Below are positions 1 through 6,347 of a stretch of DNA of 10,764 bases, one piece after another. How positions within the stretch are numbered: the first letter of the stretch is position 1; every line of letters starts with the position of its first letter. The notes under the pieces were generated by a model. It was given only the letters and a program-made list of their open reading frames with translations. It did no database searches and was not told where the DNA came from. The translations under genes and the position numbers were made by a program. The stretch covers positions 1 through 10,764 of the forward strand of contig CAMNJG010000034.1 of NCBI GenBank assembly GCA_946541285.1. The letters run 5' to 3'. The stretch comes from an uncultured Clostridia bacterium. GTDB lineage: Bacteria; Bacillota; Clostridia; Peptostreptococcales; Anaerovoracaceae.

Positions 1-44
1 TATAAAAATACCGTTTCCGACAGGGATTCCTGCTGGAAACGGTA
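1..44 (-). terminator. Intrinsic terminator of the xpaC-telA unit
   Basis: A 10-bp perfect inverted repeat (TACCGTTTCC at 9-18, GGAAACGGTA at 35-44) encloses a second short stem (CAGG 21-24 with CCTG 29-32). Read on the minus strand, the hairpin is followed at once by TTTTTATA (positions 8-1). It lies about 60 bases beyond the telA stop codon. Stem plus T-run is the standard rho-independent form. Confidence 0.88.
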
Positions 45-84
45 ATGGAATCTCAGTTCCTGTATTCTGTTGCCAGCGACGGCT

Positions 85-100
85 CCCGGCCGCGGCCGGG
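85..100. repeat. 16-bp perfect GC-only palindrome just after the telA stop
   Basis: CCCGGCCGCGGCCGGG is its own reverse complement and starts five bases past the telA stop codon. No T-run follows it on the minus strand, so it is not a terminator by itself. It could form an mRNA 3' hairpin or be a chance GC-rich palindrome. Confidence 0.6.
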
Positions 101-104
101 TATG

Positions 105-1274
105 TTATGACGTTGCGGACCCCGGCTGTTTTCTGGCCAGCTGCAGCATCTTGTCCCTCAGCTGGTTTTCAATATCCGCCAGTTCCTGTTCCGCTGCCAG
201 ACGCTTTGCCCTGCCATCTTCCTGAATCGCCATGACCTCATCCAGCGTGGAAATCAGCGCTTCGTTGGTGTGACGCAGGGTTTCCATATCCACAATGCCA
301 CGTTCGGATTCTTTGACACTCTCAACGGTCGCCATCTTCAGCGCGTCCGCGTTTTTCTTCAGAAGCTGATTGGTCATATCACTGACCTCCCTCTGTGCCT
401 TCGCGGCCTGCAGGGAATGCTCCACGCCCATGGCGATGACCATCTGGTTTTTCCAGAGCGGGATCGTATTCACGATGGTTGACTGGATTTTTTCTGCCAT
501 CACGGTATTGGATGCCTGTACCATACGGATCTGGGGACCTGTCTGCAGGGCGATGGTCCTGGTGACTTCCAGATCGTAAAGCTTTTTTTCAAAGCGGTCA
601 CAGAGATCTGCCAGATCCCTGGCTGCCTGGGCATCCTCCGCCAGTCCGGAAGCAGCCGCTTTCTCCTGCATTTCCCGCAGTTCTGTTTCCCTGGTCAGAC
701 GGAGTTTTTCCTTCCCGGCCAGGATATACATGGTCAGCTCCTTAAAATAGCTGAGATTCATCTCGTACATCCGGTCCATCAGCGCGGAATCCTTCATCAG
801 CTGGATCTGCCGCTTCTCCAGCTCGTTTTTGATCTCAGTGACATTGGTCTCGATCTGGCTGTACTGCGCCTTCAGCATCTGCGCTTTGTTCTTTTTCTTT
901 TTGAAAAACGCCGCCAGCCCCTTTTCTTCATCCTCAATGTCAAAATTTTTCAGCTGCACGACCAGGCTGCTGATCATTTTTCCGGTATCCCCCAGGTCGG
1001 AGGTACGGACATTATCCAGGGCTTTCTGGGAAAAATCCGCGATTTTTTTCTGAGTCCCGGTCCCGTAGTTCATGATGGCCTGGGTATTTCTCAGATCAAT
1101 CTGGCTGACGAACGAATCCACCTGCTGCTGTTCTTCCGGGGTAAGGACGATTTCCTGCTTCGGCTGCGCCTGGGGCTGTGTCAGTGTCATTTCCACCGGG
1201 GCCGGTTCCGCGGTCACTGTATCAAAGGAAAGAACCGGCGCTTCGACTTTCATTTCCTGTAATTTTTCATCCAT
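105..1274 (-). CDS. TelA-like toxic anion resistance family protein
   Basis: The 389-residue product matches the TelA/YaaN family in length and layout. It has a low-complexity Gln/Pro-rich N-terminus (about residues 1-45), then a long alpha-helical, highly charged body without membrane segments or signal peptide, likely coiled coil (roughly residues 125-235 and 300-385). Family members were first linked to tellurite resistance and more widely to resistance to cell-envelope agents; the biochemical activity is not established. The ATG lies 18 bases after the xpaC-like stop. AGGAAGG sits right after that stop codon and AGAGG is closer to the ATG, so translation is probably coupled to the upstream gene. 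The gene is last in the two-gene unit and is followed by an intrinsic terminator. The family call rests on overall sequence and on pairing with xpaC; the role is inference. Confidence 0.88.
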   Translation of the reverse strand: MDEKLQEMKVEAPVLSFDTVTAEPAPVEMTLTQPQAQPKQEIVLTPEEQQQVDSFVSQIDLRNTQAIMNYGTGTQKKIADFSQKALDNVRTSDLGDTGKMISSLVVQLKNFDIEDEEKGLAAFFKKKKNKAQMLKAQYSQIETNVTEIKNELEKRQIQLMKDSALMDRMYEMNLSYFKELTMYILAGKEKLRLTRETELREMQEKAAASGLAEDAQAARDLADLCDRFEKKLYDLEVTRTIALQTGPQIRMVQASNTVMAEKIQSTIVNTIPLWKNQMVIAMGVEHSLQAAKAQREVSDMTNQLLKKNADALKMATVESVKESERGIVDMETLRHTNEALISTLDEVMAIQEDGRAKRLAAEQELADIENQLRDKMLQLARKQPGSATS

Positions 1275-1292
1275 GTCCTCTACATACCTTCC

Positions 1293-2555
1293 TTAATGTG
1301 TCTTTTCCATCAGTCCGTCCTGTTTCATCATGGTTTTCATGACCGAGATATCCGAGGAAATATCCCAGGCTGTGTCCTGGAACAGGTCGTTGAACAGATT
1401 TTCAAACGCGACATTGACCGTATCCACCGCTTCCTCGATTTCCCTGCGTGTACGGTCGATATTTTCACTGCCCGCCGGGTGGCTGTCCAGCTCGGTATAG
1501 GCCTGCACCAGCTTGTCCACTGTCGGCAGATAGTAGTTCATGAGTTTATGGAGATCCGGGGCGCTGTCCGGGTCTTTTTCCAGCTGATGAAAAATCCTCT
1601 GCATGATCCCTTCCAGCCGGGACAGTTTCGCGGACATCTCCGGGTCCGGGATCAGGTCGTTATACCGGCGGATTTTCCGGACAAACGCGTTGCCTTCTTC
1701 CAGGATGGTATTTCCCTCGCTGGCTTCCGCACGAGCCGCCTCCTGATCTGCGCCCTTCTCCTGTTCGAGTTCCCGTTTCCGGCGCGCATTTTCCGCTGCC
1801 TGATACTGCTTCCAGACGCGTGGCGTCAGCATCAGCGTGGTCTGGTTCTGGTCAAATTTCCCCTGCGGCAGCATGTTGCTTTTCATCATCTTCTCGATCT
1901 GGCGGACGGCTTCTTCCTCGCTGGTTCCGGCATATGTAGCCAGATCCTCTATGGAATAGTACTCTGCCGGACCGATAATTTCCGCGTAACGATTATACAC
2001 ATCGACCAGTTTGCGTCTCTGATTTCCGCTCACCAGCAGCCAGAGCGATCCCGCGGTAAACGGCAGCATCGTGAAAAACGCGATCAGGCCCGATGTGTCT
2101 CCCATCAGCATCATGATAAACATCCCGATGGAAACCGGCAGAAAGCACGCGGTTCCGATAATTCCCGAGATAAATTTTGCGATTGCTCCGCCTTTTCCGA
2201 AAAATTTCTGACGAAAAGGAGTCTGTGTCCGCTGGCTGTACCGGGATGGATAGGTGCCTGCCGGTGTCCTGCTGAAGCGGGGCTGCTCCTGCGCAGTTCC
2301 CGGAGGATTTCCCCTGGACGCGCCGCTCTCCCCGGTATCCGGATCATACCAGTATGTCGTCCTGTCGTAAGTGGAACGTCTGGCCCGGGTCCCGCCGATC
2401 CGCATCTGGGCATCTTCCCTGACATCCTCCGCGAATTCCCCGAAACGGATCTTCAGGTCAGCGGAGAGATTGCTGAAGTCATTATTTTCGATCGCGGAGG
2501 TCACGGTGCGAAGCACGTCATCTCCCACGTTAAATATTTCTTTGATATAGTCCAC
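1293..2555 (-). CDS. XpaC-like membrane protein (5-bromo-4-chloroindolyl phosphate hydrolysis family)
   Basis: The product has 420 residues starting from a GTG codon with AGGGGG six bases upstream. The N-terminal part (1-60) is helical. Residues 60-118 are low-complexity, rich in Arg/Ser/Thr/Pro/Tyr and probably disordered. Two membrane segments follow at about 126-151 and 156-176. Residues about 183-250 look like a small winged-helix-type unit (SIEDLATYAG with EEEAVRQIEKMM). A charged helical linker and the family's C-terminal helical domain come next (about 285-415: KLMNYYLPTVDKLV, FENLFNDLFQ, DISSDISVMKTMMKQDGL). It is about twice as long as I recall for B. subtilis XpaC. The family name comes from a phenotype; the true function is unknown. 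It is co-transcribed with the TelA-like gene from a near-consensus promoter, and the two products may act together at the membrane. Confidence 0.85.
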   Translation of the reverse strand: MDYIKEIFNVGDDVLRTVTSAIENNDFSNLSADLKIRFGEFAEDVREDAQMRIGGTRARRSTYDRTTYWYDPDTGESGASRGNPPGTAQEQPRFSRTPAGTYPSRYSQRTQTPFRQKFFGKGGAIAKFISGIIGTACFLPVSIGMFIMMLMGDTSGLIAFFTMLPFTAGSLWLLVSGNQRRKLVDVYNRYAEIIGPAEYYSIEDLATYAGTSEEEAVRQIEKMMKSNMLPQGKFDQNQTTLMLTPRVWKQYQAAENARRKRELEQEKGADQEAARAEASEGNTILEEGNAFVRKIRRYNDLIPDPEMSAKLSRLEGIMQRIFHQLEKDPDSAPDLHKLMNYYLPTVDKLVQAYTELDSHPAGSENIDRTRREIEEAVDTVNVAFENLFNDLFQDTAWDISSDISVMKTMMKQDGLMEKTH

Positions 2556-2594
2556 CTGAGCCCCCTGTTATTTCTCAAAACATATAATATGGAT

Positions 2595-2623
2595 ATTATA
2601 GTTCACTGCCGTTTTTTCGTCAA
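2595..2623 (-). promoter_or_regulatory. Sigma-A type promoter of the xpaC-telA unit
   Basis: On the minus strand TTGACG (2623-2618), a 17-base spacer and a perfect TATAAT (2600-2595) are followed by a predicted start near 2588. This gives a short leader of about 33 bases to the GTG start. No operator-like repeat is evident beside it. Confidence 0.88.
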
Positions 2624-2682
2624 CGAATCCGGAAGGGTGAAAAGCTACTTCAATCATCTGATCCCCGGATATCACTGACAGG

Positions 2683-2723
2683 AAAAGCCCCTCCCCGCGG
2701 GACCACCCACAGGGAAGGGCTTT
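2683..2723 (-). terminator. Intrinsic terminator after the ferredoxin gene
   Basis: AAAGCCC (2684-2690) pairs with GGGCTTT (2717-2723), extended after one mismatch by TCCC with GGGA. On the minus strand the stem is followed by TTTT. It starts about 30 bases past the ferredoxin stop and separates this unit from the xpaC promoter. Confidence 0.85.
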
Positions 2724-2752
2724 CTGTTTCCGTCGTACAGTGCCTGACAGAC

Positions 2753-2947
2753 TCAGTCTTCCCAGACATCAATGACTTTTGCCGGACATGCCTCACTGAC
2801 ATCCTTTGCCAGCTGCGCGTTCGCTTCCGTCGGGAACGCGTGGACATGCGCTTTTCCATCTTTGTCATCAATTTTAAAAACTTCCGGGCAGGTAGCCGCG
2901 CAGTAGCCGCAGCCCCAGCAATCCTTTGATTTTACTGCTGCTTTCAT
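2753..2947 (-). CDS. Single-cluster [4Fe-4S] ferredoxin
   Basis: This is a 64-residue electron carrier of the short one-cluster ferredoxin type. Cys10, Cys13 and Cys16 (CWGCGYC) and the distant Cys54 (EACPAKVIDV) should bind the cluster, as in Thermotoga-type ferredoxins. Cys20 (ATCPEVF) is also present. In the Thermotoga protein it forms a disulfide with a second Cys in the middle loop; that partner is absent here (TEANAQLAKD), so Cys20 is probably free. I chose the ATG at 2947 because AAAGG lies nine bases upstream and the protein then begins MKAAVKSKDC, as is typical. The ATG at 2956 would add three residues and cannot be excluded; starts further upstream would cover the promoter. The gene is soluble, monocistronic or joined by read-through to the DUF364 gene, and ends in a clear terminator. 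The redox partner is unknown. Confidence 0.93.
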   Translation of the reverse strand: MKAAVKSKDCWGCGYCAATCPEVFKIDDKDGKAHVHAFPTEANAQLAKDVSEACPAKVIDVWED

Positions 2948-2999
2948 TATCCTCATCCTTTCTCCGGAATCTCCGGATTTCTGATCCTTAATCGAGACT

Positions 3000-3028
3000 A
3001 TTGTAAAACGAATCTGCCACCATGACAA
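3000..3028 (-). promoter_or_regulatory. Promoter of the ferredoxin gene
   Basis: TTGTCA (3028-3023), a 17-base spacer and TACAAT (3005-3000) each match the sigma-A boxes at five of six positions. It starts only seven bases after the DUF364 stop codon. The predicted transcript start is near 2993, giving a leader of about 45 bases. No terminator separates it from the DUF364 gene, so read-through is also possible. Confidence 0.8.
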
Positions 3029-3035
3029 GCGTTGT

Positions 3036-3779
3036 TTATTTCCGCTCGCAGTTCACCATCGTACCGGTACGGAACAGGCCGCGGCGGATCCCCTGGCAGA
3101 CCGCGCTCTCCGTCTCATCCGGATCCAGGCTGCAGAAACCGCTGATCAGATCCACACCGTAATCAAACAGAATACTGCTGACCGGAGTCGTCGGCCCGAC
3201 CACGCAGGTCATGGCGTTTTTCGACAGTTCCAGCAGCCGCGGCATGGTTTTATTGGTAAACGCGCTGCCGGTAATGATCACCGCGTCGCTTTCCGGAAGC
3301 AGGTACTCGCAGGCGGAATCCGGATAATCCGCGCCGGAAGGCTCCCTCTCCAGGATCCGTACCTCTGCTTTTCCTTCCGTCAGACGCTCAATATTCGGGA
3401 AATGGCCGATCATCGTCACTTTCTTCCCGGCCAGGCTCTCCACCATGTAGTCAAACGCGTTCATACCGTGTTCGTCCTTCTGATCGGTATGTCCCAGCGC
3501 CCTGGCATTGTCCATCGTGTTGTACCAGGCATTGATCGCCGCCATCCCGATGGTCGCCAGACGGAAATTCCAGGATTTGGCCAGTACCGCGGTTTCCTTC
3601 AGTGTCGCGTTTTTCACGTCAATCGGCAGTCTGTCCACCGCGTTGTGCCCCGTCACCGTCATGGCAGTACCGCAGCGCTCCCCGGCACGGACCATACTCC
3701 AGTTGCTTCCGGATACACAGGAGGTGATCCGCAGATCCTCCGGAATCCCTTCAATCAGCCTGTCATAAATCTCCCACAT
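3036..3779 (-). CDS. DUF4213/DUF364 domain protein (putative metal-binding family)
   Basis: The 247-residue soluble protein has an N-terminal DUF4213-like part (about 1-100: WEIYDRLIEGIP, SWNFRLATIGMAAINAWYN) and a C-terminal Rossmann-like DUF364 part (about 105-235: KKVTMIGHFPNIERL, SDAVIITGSAFTNKTMPRLLELS, VVGPTTPVSSILFDYGVDLISGF). A structural study of this family proposed a role in metal chelation, but no enzyme activity is established and I infer no substrate. The start is firm: AAGGAGG lies six bases before the ATG. The gene follows a strong intrinsic terminator and a foldable intergenic segment, and I find no convincing promoter between them. Expression therefore probably depends on read-through from the cyclophilin transcript. 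The ferredoxin gene lies directly downstream. Confidence 0.87.
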   Translation of the reverse strand: MWEIYDRLIEGIPEDLRITSCVSGSNWSMVRAGERCGTAMTVTGHNAVDRLPIDVKNATLKETAVLAKSWNFRLATIGMAAINAWYNTMDNARALGHTDQKDEHGMNAFDYMVESLAGKKVTMIGHFPNIERLTEGKAEVRILEREPSGADYPDSACEYLLPESDAVIITGSAFTNKTMPRLLELSKNAMTCVVGPTTPVSSILFDYGVDLISGFCSLDPDETESAVCQGIRRGLFRTGTMVNCERK

Positions 3780-3797
3780 CAGAAACCTCCTTCATCG

Positions 3798-3830
3798 AAA
3801 AAGGGCAGACACCTTCCTCCGGTGCCTGCC
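3798..3830 (-). terminator. Intrinsic terminator between ppiB-like and DUF364 genes
   Basis: On the minus strand GGCAGGCACC (3830-3821), a seven-base loop and GGTGTCTGCC (3813-3804) form a 10-bp stem with one mismatch. One C and then TTTTT (3802-3798) follow. The ribosome binding site of the DUF364 gene begins only six bases after the T-run. The hairpin ends the cyclophilin transcript, or works as an attenuator in front of the DUF364 gene. Confidence 0.87.
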
Positions 3831-3836
3831 TCCCTC

Positions 3837-3909
3837 ATACAGTTCTTCGCCCGGAATACCGGGCACGATCATTCCAGATCGTCTCCGGTCCTGCCGGACC
3901 AGGTTGTAT
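3837..3909 (-). ncRNA. Candidate structured leader or 3' UTR element (four-way-junction-like)
   Basis: On the minus strand AUACA (3909-3905) can pair with UGUAU (3841-3837). These bases enclose three perfect hairpins in a row: GGUCC-GGCA-GGACC (3900-3887), ACGAUC-N6-GAUCGU (3882-3865) and GCCCGG-UAUU-CCGGGC (3864-3849). The last two abut with no gap and could stack. The terminator and the DUF364 ribosome binding site follow. No match to TPP, cobalamin, NiCo, molybdenum cofactor, fluoride, ZTP or T-box hallmarks was recognised. The pairing is seen by eye only; a regulatory role is inference. Confidence 0.4.
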
Positions 3910-3914
3910 TTTTC

Positions 3915-4400
3915 TTATTCTACGTCCTCGACACGGATGCTCTTCATTTTCTGCTCTTTGATCGGACGGTCGTTGTAGTCCTGACCCACATCGACAATCG
4001 CGTCAGCCGTTTCCATCCCTTCCAGGACCTTGCCGAAAGCAGCATACTGCCCGTCAAGGTGCGGCGCGTCCGCGACCATGATAAAGAACTGGGAGCTGGC
4101 AGAATCCTTGGCCATGGAACGTGCCATGGAAAGAACGCCTCTGGTGTGCTTCAGAGGATTCGGAATTCCGTTTGCCAGGAACTCGCCCTTGATCCTCTTG
4201 CCGGAACCGCCCATTCCAGTGCCCTCCGGGTCGCCGCCCTGGATCATGAATCCAGGAATGACTCTGTGGAAAATCAGGCCGTCATAGAAGCCTTTGTTCG
4301 CGAGTTCTTCGAAATTCTGTACTGTGATTGGCGCTCTTTCCGGATAAAGCTCTCCCGTCATGATGCCGCCGTCTTCCATTTCAATTGTAAATTTTTTCAT
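3915..4400 (-). CDS. Cyclophilin-type peptidyl-prolyl cis-trans isomerase
   Basis: The product is a 161-residue single-domain cyclophilin without signal peptide, so it should be cytoplasmic. It speeds cis-trans isomerisation of peptide bonds before proline and helps folding. The active-site block is present: FHRVIPGFMIQGGD with catalytic Arg46, Phe51, Met52 and Gln54, then SSQFFIMVA (104-110) and HLDGQYAAFGKVLEG. The position of the cyclosporin-binding Trp of human cyclophilin A carries His114, so strong cyclosporin binding is unlikely. I chose the ATG at 4400 because GGAGG lies five bases upstream and the family fold begins there; an in-frame start at 4454 would add 18 unrelated residues. 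The gene is a separate transcription unit after proS, with its own promoter and terminator. Family length and motifs make the call secure; ppiB would be the usual name. Confidence 0.95.
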   Translation of the reverse strand: MKKFTIEMEDGGIMTGELYPERAPITVQNFEELANKGFYDGLIFHRVIPGFMIQGGDPEGTGMGGSGKRIKGEFLANGIPNPLKHTRGVLSMARSMAKDSASSQFFIMVADAPHLDGQYAAFGKVLEGMETADAIVDVGQDYNDRPIKEQKMKSIRVEDVE

Positions 4401-4441
4401 GTTACCTCCAATAAAAGATAATATTACGCCTTCTTTATTCA

Positions 4442-4464
4442 TTGACAGTTTCACCGGCTGTCAA
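4442..4464. promoter_or_regulatory. Perfect inverted repeat at the predicted ppiB mRNA 5' end
   Basis: TTGACAG (4442-4448) and CTGTCAA (4458-4464) are perfect inverted copies around a nine-base centre. The repeat starts about where transcription from the neighbouring promoter should begin. It could be an operator for a dimeric repressor or a 5' stem-loop that protects the mRNA. The repeat is seen directly; either role is inference. Confidence 0.5.
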
Positions 4465-4468
4465 ACAT

Positions 4469-4496
4469 TTTATACCATTCTTCTTCGGAAAAGCAA
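4469..4496 (-). promoter_or_regulatory. Probable extended -10 promoter of the cyclophilin gene
   Basis: TATAAA (4474-4469) is preceded by TGG, the extended -10 signature. A weak -35 (TTGCTT, 4496-4491) lies 16 bases upstream. The start would fall near 4462, giving a leader of about 60 bases that begins with the inverted repeat. Confidence 0.6.
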
Positions 4497-4518
4497 TGCA
4501 TCCGCGCTGCCTTTCCGA
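4485..4518. repeat. 11-bp hairpin downstream of proS, no T-run
   Basis: TCGGAAAAGCA (4485-4495) and TGCCTTTCCGA (4508-4518) pair over 11 bp with one G-U pair and a 12-base loop. No T-run follows on the minus strand, so it is not a standard terminator. It overlaps the -35 box of the cyclophilin promoter. It may define the proS mRNA 3' end by another route, or be part of the promoter region only. Confidence 0.45.
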
Positions 4519-4537
4519 TTTACGTGAAGGACGGCGA

Positions 4538-6304
4538 TTATTTTCCCATCACTGCTTCATGGGAATGCGCCGCCAGCTCACTCTGAATGTATGCTGCCGC
4601 CTGTGCCACCGCGTCCTCCGCGGAGAGTTCCACCTTGTCCGCTTCTTTTCTCAGCTTGTATTCGACGACACCTTCTTCGGCTCTCCTGCCCACAGTGATC
4701 CGGACCGGAATCCCGATCAGATCGGCATCCTTGAACTTGACACCCGGACGCTCATCACGGTCATCCACCACAGTTTCAATGCCCTGGGCCGTCAGTTCCT
4801 TTTCCATCCGCTCCGCCAGCGCCATCTGCTCTTCATCTTTGATCTTCATGACAGTAATGATGACATGATATGGTGCCACCGGTACCGGCCACAGGATTCC
4901 ATCGTCATCATGATACTGCTCCACGATCGCGGCCATCGTCCGGCTGACACCGATGCCGTAGCAGCCCATTTCTATGTCGTGCTCCTGCATGTTTTCATCC
5001 TTGTAGACGGCTCCCATCGGCGCGCTGTACTTGGTACCGAGCTTAAAGACCTGTCCGACTTCGATGCCACGGGTAAACTTCACCGGAGCACCGCAGACCG
5101 GACACGGATCACCTTCCTCGATCAGCTTGAAGTTTGTCACGATATCCGCGGTATAATCCCTGCCGTAGTTGACGTTCAGCAGATGATAGTTTTCTTTGTT
5201 GGCACCGGCGCAGAGATTTTTGAGTCCTACAATCTCGGTGTCCGCAACGATCGTGCAGTTTTTCAGGCCGACCGGACCGGTAAATCCGGCCACACAGCCG
5301 GTGGCTTCCGCCATCTTCACCTCATCCGCGAACGCGATCGCGTGCTCCGGGATATCCAGGGCATTGACCAGCTTGACCAGGTTGGCCTGACGGTCACCGC
5401 GGATAAACGCTGCCACATACCCGTTGACGCTGCCATCGTCATCATAGGTCTCATAAAGAAGCGCCTTGATGGTCTGCTTCTGGTCCAGCCCCAGATAATC
5501 CGCCACCAGCTCGATGGTTTTTGTACCCGGCGTTTCCACTTCGGTCAGTTCCTTCAGTGCCTCACTTTCCGGGGAAGGCGGGTCATCCCGCAGTTCCGCC
5601 CTTTCATCCGTCGCGGCCATATCACAGTGATCACAGTAAACAATGCTGCTCTCGCCGTTTTCCGCCAGCGCTGTAAACTCATGGGAGGCATTGCCGCCGA
5701 TCGCACCGGAATCCGCCTCGACTGCGCGGAACGTCAGGCCCACTCTGGTGAAAACACGCGAATACGCGTCATACATCGCCTGGTAACTCTCATCCATGCC
5801 TTCTTTGTCACGGTCAAAAGAATACGCGTCTTTCATCAGGAACTCGCGGCTTCTCATCAGTCCGAACCGCGGACGCGCTTCATCCCGGTACTTTGTCTGG
5901 ATCTGGTACAGTGTCACCGGGAGCTGACGATAGGAACTGACACCGTTGCGGATGATATCCGTGAAGATTTCCTCATGGGTCGGCCCCAGGCAGAATTCCC
6001 GGTCGTTACGATCCCTGACACGCCACATTTCCGGGCCATAGGCACCCCAGCGGCCGGATTCCTGCCACAGCTCCGCCGGCTGCAGCGCGGACATCAGGAT
6101 TTCCTCCGCACCCGTGGAATCCATCTCCTCGCGGACGATCCCGCTGACTTTTTCCAGCACCCTTTTGCCGATCGGCATATACCCGTAGATGCCGGATACC
6201 AGCTTGCGGATCATCCCTGTTCTGATCATAAGAATATGGCTCGGGAGCACCGCCTCCGCCGGGGTTTCCCTGAGGGTTCTTATGTACATTCTTGACATTT
6301 TCAT
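4538..6304 (-). CDS. proS: Prolyl-tRNA synthetase, bacterial type with editing domain
   Basis: The 588-residue class II synthetase charges tRNA-Pro with proline using ATP. Motif 1 is around GIYGYMPIGKRVLEKV (38-53). Motif 2 is at 139-160 (YRDEARPRFGLMRSREFLMKDA) and motif 3 at 447-462 (GCYGIGVSRTMAAIVE). Between motifs 2 and 3, about residues 225-405, lies the insertion domain that removes Ala mischarged on tRNA-Pro. It includes Lys280 in TIKALLY, which matches the catalytic Lys of the E. coli domain, and the loop GCVAGFTGPVGL. The C-terminal anticodon-binding domain covers about 475-588. The ATG at 6304 has AAGGAG 11 bases upstream, a somewhat long spacing; Met3 or Met6 would be even further away. 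The gene follows ispDF by 43 bases with no terminator and should be co-transcribed. Confidence 0.97.
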   Translation of the reverse strand: MKMSRMYIRTLRETPAEAVLPSHILMIRTGMIRKLVSGIYGYMPIGKRVLEKVSGIVREEMDSTGAEEILMSALQPAELWQESGRWGAYGPEMWRVRDRNDREFCLGPTHEEIFTDIIRNGVSSYRQLPVTLYQIQTKYRDEARPRFGLMRSREFLMKDAYSFDRDKEGMDESYQAMYDAYSRVFTRVGLTFRAVEADSGAIGGNASHEFTALAENGESSIVYCDHCDMAATDERAELRDDPPSPESEALKELTEVETPGTKTIELVADYLGLDQKQTIKALLYETYDDDGSVNGYVAAFIRGDRQANLVKLVNALDIPEHAIAFADEVKMAEATGCVAGFTGPVGLKNCTIVADTEIVGLKNLCAGANKENYHLLNVNYGRDYTADIVTNFKLIEEGDPCPVCGAPVKFTRGIEVGQVFKLGTKYSAPMGAVYKDENMQEHDIEMGCYGIGVSRTMAAIVEQYHDDDGILWPVPVAPYHVIITVMKIKDEEQMALAERMEKELTAQGIETVVDDRDERPGVKFKDADLIGIPVRITVGRRAEEGVVEYKLRKEADKVELSAEDAVAQAAAYIQSELAAHSHEAVMGK

Positions 6305-6347
6305 GTGTAGTATTTCTCCTTCATCAATTTTTTCTTTTATCTGTCCG

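Noticed and set aside
1280..1285. ATGTAG minimal start-stop unit upstream of telA
   Set aside because: It lies behind AGGAAGG and could stall ribosomes, but six bases arise easily by chance and nothing else supports it.
2753..3028. Longer ferredoxin start at 3028
   Set aside because: It would add 27 residues unlike any ferredoxin and would overlap the promoter; the ATG at 2947 has the better site and family start.
3837..3909. Possible known riboswitch (NiCo four-way junction, TPP-like GAUCUGGA piece, T-box-like ACCGGAG)
   Set aside because: The junction shape recalls NiCo RNAs but the conserved junction bases I recall are absent. The TPP-like piece lacks the CUGAGA and GCCAGCG parts. T-box leaders are longer and carry GGNACCGCG. 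No class assigned.
4436..4464. TTGACA in the inverted repeat as -35 of the cyclophilin promoter
   Set aside because: At 17 bases the -10 would be TGAATA, a poor match. The TG-extended TATAAA further upstream is better.
4442..6295. A 617-codon open frame on the plus strand opposite proS, and a 460-codon one at 1296-2678
   Set aside because: They mirror proS and xpaC. Their products are His/Arg/Phe-rich without family features, they lack sensible ribosome binding sites, and the minus-strand genes are certain. Shadows of GC-rich coding sequence.
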